A DNA stretch of 9,699 nucleotides from Lentibacillus juripiscarius JCM 12147 (GTDB taxonomy: Bacteria > Bacillota > Bacilli > Bacillales_D > Amphibacillaceae): assembly GCA_001311805.1 (NCBI GenBank), contig BBCA01000079.1, forward strand, positions 1-9,699, given 5' to 3'. The notes below the pieces were generated by a model, which saw nothing but the letters and a program-made list of their open reading frames with translations, searched no databases and had not been told where the DNA came from. Below, one piece after another: positions 6,259 through 9,699 of this stretch. Numbering within the stretch: position 1 is the stretch's first letter; each line of letters begins with the position of its first letter. A program made the position numbers and the translations under genes.

Positions 6259-7092
6259 ATGGAAATAAAACAGCATTTAATCGCAGTGGATTTGGATGGC
6301 ACGTTGCTGACGGATGATAAAACCATCAGCGAACGAAACAAACGGACGCTTCAAAAAGCTATAGAAGACGGTCACATCGTCGTCATTGCCACCGGACGAC
6401 CGCACCGCGCCAGCATTGATTATTACTATGAACTTGGGCTGAACACACCGATGGTCAATTTCAATGGGGCGCTGATCCACCACCCAACAGATGACAAATG
6501 GGATGTGCTGCACAATCCAATGCCAATAAGGACTGCGCAAAAGATCATCAGTGCCTGCTATGATCTGACGGTTCATAATATTGTGGCAGAAGTGATGGAC
6601 AATGTTTACTTAGATCGGTATGATGAGCAAATCATCGACATATTTCAAGCAACTCGCCAGGACTCCCCATTCACCATCGGCAGCTTGAAAAACAAACTGG
6701 AGGATGATCCGACATCACTGCTAATCCACCCGAAAAAAGAAAATATTCAATCCATCCGGACGCACTTGGATGATTACCACGCAGAACTGATTGAACACCG
6801 GAAATGGGGCGCGCCGTGGAATATTATCGAAATCGTTAAGAAGGGGCTCAACAAAGCAGTCGGTCTTGAAAAAGTCGCTTATTATTATCATATCCCAAAA
6901 GATCGGATTATTGCATTTGGCGATGAAGACAATGACCTTGAAATGCTTGGTTATGCCGGTACCGGTGTAGCTATGGGCAATGCGATTGATGAATTAAAAG
7001 CCGTTGCCAAACATGTGACTGACACAAATGAGCAAGATGGGATCAGCCTTTTTCTTGAGGATTATTTAAAACTCCAGCCGAAAACCATCTAA
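6259..7092 (+). CDS. yitU: YitU, Cof-type HAD phosphatase
   Basis: The product is 277 residues, intact and of normal length for the Cof/IIB HAD group. Motif I is DLDGTLL, with nucleophile D11 and acid/base D13. Motif II is IATGR, with T45. The motif III lysine is K199 (KGLNKAVGL), and motif IV is GDEDND (221-226), the Mg-binding site. The cap domain lies between motifs II and III. B. subtilis YitU is one of several phosphatases able to dephosphorylate 5-amino-6-(5-phospho-D-ribitylamino)uracil in riboflavin synthesis; transfer of that substrate to this protein is inference. The ATG at 6259 follows GAGGTG (6246-6251) at 7 nt. It is divergent from yitV. Confidence 0.92.
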   Translation: MEIKQHLIAVDLDGTLLTDDKTISERNKRTLQKAIEDGHIVVIATGRPHRASIDYYYELGLNTPMVNFNGALIHHPTDDKWDVLHNPMPIRTAQKIISACYDLTVHNIVAEVMDNVYLDRYDEQIIDIFQATRQDSPFTIGSLKNKLEDDPTSLLIHPKKENIQSIRTHLDDYHAELIEHRKWGAPWNIIEIVKKGLNKAVGLEKVAYYYHIPKDRIIAFGDEDNDLEMLGYAGTGVAMGNAIDELKAVAKHVTDTNEQDGISLFLEDYLKLQPKTI

Positions 7093-7135
7093 ATTTTTCC
7101 TGACATAGCTGACGACAATCAGGTCAAACTACAAA

Positions 7136-7157
7136 TGAACGCTTCCAAAGGCGTTCA
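7136..7157 (+). terminator. Hairpin after yitU, weak terminator
   Basis: TGAACGC (7136-7142) and GCGTTCA (7151-7157) pair perfectly, with two further inner pairs and a CCAA loop. The following sequence, CTTCATTATA, is only weakly T-rich, so termination may be partial. Confidence 0.4.
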
Positions 7158-7251
7158 CTTCATTATAGGCTGCAGTTCCATCAATGCAGGATTCTGCCGG
7201 ATCCATGAAATCCATGAGACCCGGTAAGGCATTCCGCGGGGGGAGTTACCG

Positions 7252-7401
7252 ATGGGAAAGCATAGTAAATCAAGACGCTTCAGCCAGAACAGTGAAGACT
7301 CTGTCAGACAACATGCTGAACGATTCCCGTACAAAATGCGTTATTCAGAAGCCGAACGTGAACGGGAGAAATCGGACAGCAATCCAATGGGAGGGTTTTA
7401 A
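7252..7401 (+). CDS. Small hypothetical protein, 49 aa
   Basis: The ATG at 7252 follows a strong GGGGGGAG site (7238-7244), and the TAA (7399-7401) directly abuts the ATG of the next gene, a clear sign of a two-gene operon. The product is very hydrophilic and basic (MGKHSKSRRFSQNSEDSVRQ at the start, then an E/R-rich stretch, ending NPMGGF). No hydrophobic segment is present and I do not recognise the family. A small spore or nucleic-acid-binding protein would fit the composition but this is only a guess. Confidence 0.6.
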   Translation: MGKHSKSRRFSQNSEDSVRQHAERFPYKMRYSEAEREREKSDSNPMGGF

Positions 7402-7620
7402 ATGCAACAGCAAAACAACATGATGCAGCGGGCCCGAGAAGCAGTCAATGCTCTGGCAAACAATAAAGCCAATGCGAACCAGCAGGAAAAGCAGGCGGCA
7501 CAAAACGCTATCCAGGCTGCGAAAAACCAGGCATCCTCTGAAGAACAGCAGCAGCTACAACAGCTTGAACAGCAATTGCAGCAAAAAACCAATTGCAATA
7601 ACCTCCACAACATTTGCTGA
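7402..7620 (+). CDS. DUF3813-like small protein with probable frameshift at its 3' end
   Basis: As written, the product is 72 residues. The ATG at 7402 follows GGGAGGG (7389-7395). It is a Gln/Ala/Asn-rich helical protein: MMQRAREAVNAL, then QQEKQAAQNAIQAAKNQASS, then a Gln-rich coiled-coil-like end (EEQQQLQQLEQQLQQK). The pattern of an RAREAVN-type start and a short acidic/Gln tail matches DUF3813 of Bacillus, function unknown. The last residues (TNCNNLHNIC) look unnatural. One more A in the A6 run at 7583-7588 would give QQKNQLQ and a TAA at 7599-7601, a 66-residue protein. The true end is therefore probably about 7601. It is the second gene of a pair with the 49-aa gene. Confidence 0.65.
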   Translation: MQQQNNMMQRAREAVNALANNKANANQQEKQAAQNAIQAAKNQASSEEQQQLQQLEQQLQQKTNCNNLHNIC

Positions 7621-7708
7621 GCTTGAACAAATCAAAAAAATGCACGGTGGGTTACGGATTCTGCGCACATCATTAGGATGAAGCGGGGATTATAACACAC
7701 ACGAGCAT

Positions 7709-7757
7709 CACCCTTATTCACCTTTGTCGAATAAGGGTGTTGTTTTCTTTTCTTTTT
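7709..7757 (+). terminator. Strong terminator of the 7252-7620 gene pair
   Basis: CACCCTTATTC (7709-7719) and GAATAAGGGTG (7729-7739) form a perfect 11-bp stem with a 9-nt loop, followed by a long T-rich tract (7740-7757). Confidence 0.85.
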
Positions 7758-7776
7758 GTCCGTTTTATGCTATGAT
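7748..7776 (+). promoter_or_regulatory. Extended -10 promoter of the Nfu-N gene
   Basis: TGCTATGAT supplies TG plus a TATGAT -10 (7771-7776, five of six matches). The -35 position is T-rich and poor, and lies within the U-tract of the preceding terminator. The start codon is about 37 nt downstream of the -10. Confidence 0.45.
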
Positions 7777-7812
7777 AAAAATCAAGTATGGATAATGATG
7801 GAGGGAATGAAC

Positions 7813-8076
7813 ATGGGAGTAAGAGCGGAGTCTACACCGAACCCAAATGCGCTTAAATTCACAACGGACAGCCTTATTTTTCAAGGTGAAAGCAGCATTT
7901 CGGTTATGCCCGGAGATACAAGTGAACATGCCATTTTAAATGACCTAATGGAACTGAACGGTGTCGATAACGTCTTTGGCTATCAGAACTTTATTACAGT
8001 AAATAAAGGTTTTGATGTGGAATGGGACGAGGTTCAGCCACAGGTAATGGAAGTTTTTGAAAAATACGGGTACTAA
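7813..8076 (+). CDS. Small Nfu/NifU N-terminal-domain protein
   Basis: The product is 87 residues. The diagnostic start is STPNPNALKFTTD (residues 7-19), followed by ILNDLMELNGVDNVFGYQNFITV, all typical of the Nfu_N domain (Scaffold protein Nfu/NifU N-terminal). The C-terminal CXXC Fe-S-binding domain of full Nfu proteins is absent, so this stand-alone domain probably does not carry a cluster by itself; a partner or regulatory role in Fe-S assembly is inferred. The ATG at 7813 has GGAGGG at 7-nt spacing. An in-frame ATG at 7807 is too close to that site, and the frame's further upstream extension lacks a ribosome site. It is a monocistronic unit with its own promoter and terminator. Confidence 0.88.
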   Translation: MGVRAESTPNPNALKFTTDSLIFQGESSISVMPGDTSEHAILNDLMELNGVDNVFGYQNFITVNKGFDVEWDEVQPQVMEVFEKYGY

Positions 8077-8103
8077 GACACAGAAACCTGTTAATGGATA
8101 CAT

Positions 8104-8136
8104 AAAGACAGCAGTACACAGACTGCTGTCTTTTTT
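8104..8136 (+). terminator. Strong terminator after the Nfu-N gene
   Basis: AAAGACAGCAGT (8104-8115) and ACTGCTGTCTTT (8122-8133) pair over 12 positions with a 6-nt loop, and the T-run continues to 8136. The A-run on the left could also help stop the minus-strand lipoprotein transcript. Confidence 0.85.
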
Positions 8137-8152
8137 CGTTCTCTTGCATCCC

Positions 8153-8592
8153 TCACTCCAGTGAACTCAGGTCGACAGGGACGTGATTCTTATCCATTTT
8201 TTCCCCACTGTCATTTTTGCCATACAATATGACAATCGGGACTTCCTCTGTATTTTTATCTTTTCGTTAAGTTCCAGTCCAATCGAAAAAGACGCCCATC
8301 CCTGTTCATTCTTTTCCAGTTCAATCTGGTTGTCATCCACCAGTACATTATCTCCCTGTTTGAAGGTGAAATAAATGTTGTTCGCATCTGTTTGTGCCTC
8401 GCCGGACAGCTGAATCGTATCTTCCTCCACTGTTACGTCCATTTTTCTGAATGTAACCGTCGTTGTGTCTTCTGCCTGCTCGTTCTGGTTTTGTGCATTG
8501 TCTGTTTCTTTTTCTTCAACCGATTCATCCGCATTGCTGCATGCCGTCAGTACAATGGCTGCAAACGCGATAAACGCCCACTTTCGCATCAT
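8153..8592 (-). CDS. Putative lipoprotein, frameshifted near its C-terminus
   Basis: Start: ATG at 8590-8592 (MMRKW), with AAGGAG upstream. A type II signal peptide is clear: basic MMRK, hydrophobic AFIAFAAIVL and lipobox LTAC with lipidated C18. An acidic Asn/Gln/Glu linker follows (about 19-45), then a beta-rich domain (VTFRKMDVTVEEDTIQLSGE, IYFTFKQGDNVLVDDNQI). As written, the frame leaves sense after residue 113 and stops at 8167. With one more base in the T5 run at 8253-8257 (plus strand), it continues NTEEVPIVILYGKNDSGEK to DLSSLE and a TGA at 8153-8155, 146 residues. The function is unknown; it is extracellular and membrane-anchored by inference. It stands alone between a terminator and a large repeat. 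Confidence 0.75.
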
Positions 8593-8664
8593 TGATTACT
8601 CCTTTTATTTGTTCTAAAAGACTGTTGATTTTGCTTCGCTCTAAAGAATTCCTGCTTAACAATT

Positions 8665-9205
8665 TATAAACTGCGACGTAGATTGAAAAGATGGTTGGAC
8701 CACCGTTCCAGAAATACACTTCGCTTTCACCACTCCGGGTACAAGCGCGACATCTGCTCAAACTCACGTTGTTCGTTTTCGCAGTGTCTTCTTTGCCGCT
8801 AAGCTCGCGATGAGCCTCCTCGTGAGAAAACCACTCACTGCGGGGTCTCATCGTCTTCGCTTTCCCGCAGGAGTCTACGTGCATTTCCTTCACTATGTTG
8901 CGCCATTGCTTGAAATGGGCAAAAAGTAATAAGTAAACGTTAATCAGAACACCACTACCAGCGTAGGCAAAATACGTAGACTCCTGCGGGAACAGCACGT
9001 GTCTAGACCTGAGCAGCGGCGGTTTTCCGCCACGGAGGCTGAAGCCGTGCCCGCGGTAAAGAAGACACTGCGAAAAGCAAGATGAGCAGATGTCGCGCTT
9101 ATGCCCTGTGGGTGAAAGCGAAGTATTCTGCCGGAGCGAAATCCAAGCACTCAATCATCACTAAAACTACGTCGCGAAAGTGATCTTTACTTCGTCGCAG
9201 TTATA
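8665..9205. repeat. 540-bp inverted repeat, two head-to-head copies of a dispersed element
   Basis: This gene-free stretch folds on itself. Perfect or near-perfect arm pairs, nested in order, are 8718-8731 with 9111-9124 (14 bp), 8743-8760 with 9083-9100 (18 bp), 8776-8794 with 9058-9076 (19 bp) and 8862-8880 with 8975-8993 (19 bp). The outer ends share ACTGCGACG.AG (8670-8681 and 9190-9201). Between the pairs the arms diverge, and the centre (about 8890-8970) is unpaired. Blocks such as CCCGCAGGAGTCT are, from memory, typical of repeats scattered through Bacillaceae genomes. Reading frames crossing it have low-complexity, Cys/Arg/Ser-rich products and no ribosome site, so I call no gene here. 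Confidence 0.75.
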
Positions 9206-9240
9206 TCACCTCTGAAGTTTACGAAAACATCCTGATATTC

Positions 9241-9699
9241 TTAATCCCGCCGGAAGAATCCGAATATACCCGTTGTCTGCACAATATTGGTGAACGCGTT
9301 CGGATCAACCTCGCCAATAATCCGTTCCAGATCATACAATTCATACCTTGTGACAACAAGGTACATCATGTTTTTATCCTCTCGTGAGTATGCACCTTTG
9401 GCCGGAAGAATAGTGATTCCGCGGACCATTGTATCATGGATTGCTTTCTGCAACTCTTCCGCCTTATGTGTAATAATCATTGCGGTCACTTTTTCATGCC
9501 GTGTATGGAGCGCATCAATGACGCGTGTCGTGACATACAGTGTCAGCAATGTATACAATGCGTTTTCCGGCTCATACAAGATACCCGCCATGGCAATAAT
9601 GATTGCATTGAGCGTCAAAAAATAGGTGCCGATCGGCTTGTCTTTCATGCGGGATAATACCATCGCCACAATGTCCATCCCACCGGTTGAGGCACCATG
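9241..9699 (-). CDS. YitT-family membrane protein (DUF161 + DUF2179), 5' end cut by window edge
   Basis: The last 152 residues of a protein usually about 280-290 long are present, in one intact frame to the right edge. The visible part begins HGASTGGMDIVAM, the family's GASTGG motif. It continues through membrane segments (YFLTLNAIIIAMAGILY and ALYTLLTLYVTTRVIDAL), then the cytoplasmic DUF2179 domain: AMIITHKAEELQKAI, RGITILPAKGAYSREDKNMM (the conserved G.Y...D motif), then LVVTRYELYDLERIIGEVDPNAF and a C-terminal FFRRD. The function of the family is unsettled. Bacilli carry several paralogues; proximity to yitU-yitV-yitW suggests, but does not prove, the yitT orthologue. Confidence 0.88.
   Translation of the reverse strand, partial: HGASTGGMDIVAMVLSRMKDKPIGTYFLTLNAIIIAMAGILYEPENALYTLLTLYVTTRVIDALHTRHEKVTAMIITHKAEELQKAIHDTMVRGITILPAKGAYSREDKNMMYLVVTRYELYDLERIIGEVDPNAFTNIVQTTGIFGFFRRD

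Noticed and set aside
6277..6576. A 99-codon minus-strand frame inside yitU
   Set aside because: The plus strand encodes an intact HAD phosphatase with all motifs here; the antisense frame has no ribosome site or recognisable content.
7398..7613. A 71-codon Cys/Ala-rich minus-strand frame
   Set aside because: It is the antisense of the Gln/Ala-rich DUF3813-like gene; CAG/GCA-rich codons give CTG/TGC-rich antisense with few stops.
7448..7681. A 77-codon frame whose end (KKPIAITSTTFAELEQIKKM) might be the true C-terminus of the DUF3813-like gene
   Set aside because: Adding one A gives a natural QQKNQLQ end and stop, consistent with the deletion bias; using this frame would need a base to be removed. 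Its upstream part is the DUF3813-like gene out of frame.
8525..9154. A 209-codon minus-strand open frame and a second overlapping 68-codon frame
   Set aside because: They lie almost wholly in the 540-bp inverted repeat and overlap the lipoprotein gene's start; the products are Cys/Ser/Arg-rich without a recognisable domain or ribosome site. Openness is a by-product of the repeat.
9206..9240. Terminator for the YitT-family gene
   Set aside because: No stable stem with a U-tract is present in the short gap after its stop; termination may rely on the large repeat.

Overview
The window looks like chromosomal DNA of a Bacillaceae species, probably a halotolerant or alkaliphilic genus near Virgibacillus, Oceanobacillus or Lentibacillus. 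The genus is an inference. It rests on strong AGGAGG-type ribosome sites, frequent U-tailed terminators, and a yitU / yitV / yitW set plus a YitT-family gene, which recalls the Bacillus subtilis yit region. No phage, insertion sequence, tRNA, rRNA or CRISPR array is visible.

Layout. Positions 1-3400 look more AT-rich than the rest. They hold an edge-truncated unknown gene (1-297, minus), a REP-like palindrome, a frameshifted two-ATPase UvrA paralogue (442-2722, minus), a divergent small PepSY protein (2874-3140, plus) and a small putative membrane protein (3209-3382, minus). Positions 3443-4687 (minus) are a molybdenum-cofactor operon, mobB-moaE-moaD, with overlapping stop/start codons and a terminator. 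Next come yitW (Fe-S/metal cluster assembly, DUF59) and yitV (alpha/beta hydrolase) on minus, divergent from yitU (HAD phosphatase) on plus; the yitV-yitU gap holds two strong hairpins. Then follow a 49-aa unknown gene abutting a DUF3813-like gene, and a small Nfu N-terminal-domain protein with its own promoter and terminator. After these come a minus-strand lipoprotein, a gene-free 540-bp inverted repeat, and the C-terminal half of a YitT-family membrane protein cut by the right edge.

The most important point for any user is that six genes (uvrA-like, moaE, moaD, yitV, the DUF3813-like gene and the lipoprotein) are broken by about 11 small indels, nearly all single-base losses in short homopolymers. 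Family-like protein sequence resumes cleanly after each one. The density and type of these indels, some in compensating pairs, point to consensus sequencing error rather than real gene decay. Gene ends taken from literal translation are therefore wrong at several places; corrected ends are given per feature.

Functional links: mobB, moaE and moaD act together in making molybdopterin and its nucleotide form. YitW and the Nfu-N protein both point to Fe-S metabolism but are separate transcription units. I did not find a convincing new multi-gene system. The least explained items are the two non-coding structured repeats (6091-6218 and 8665-9205), the small unknown genes at 1-297, 3209-3382 and 7252-7401, and the orphan PepSY protein.
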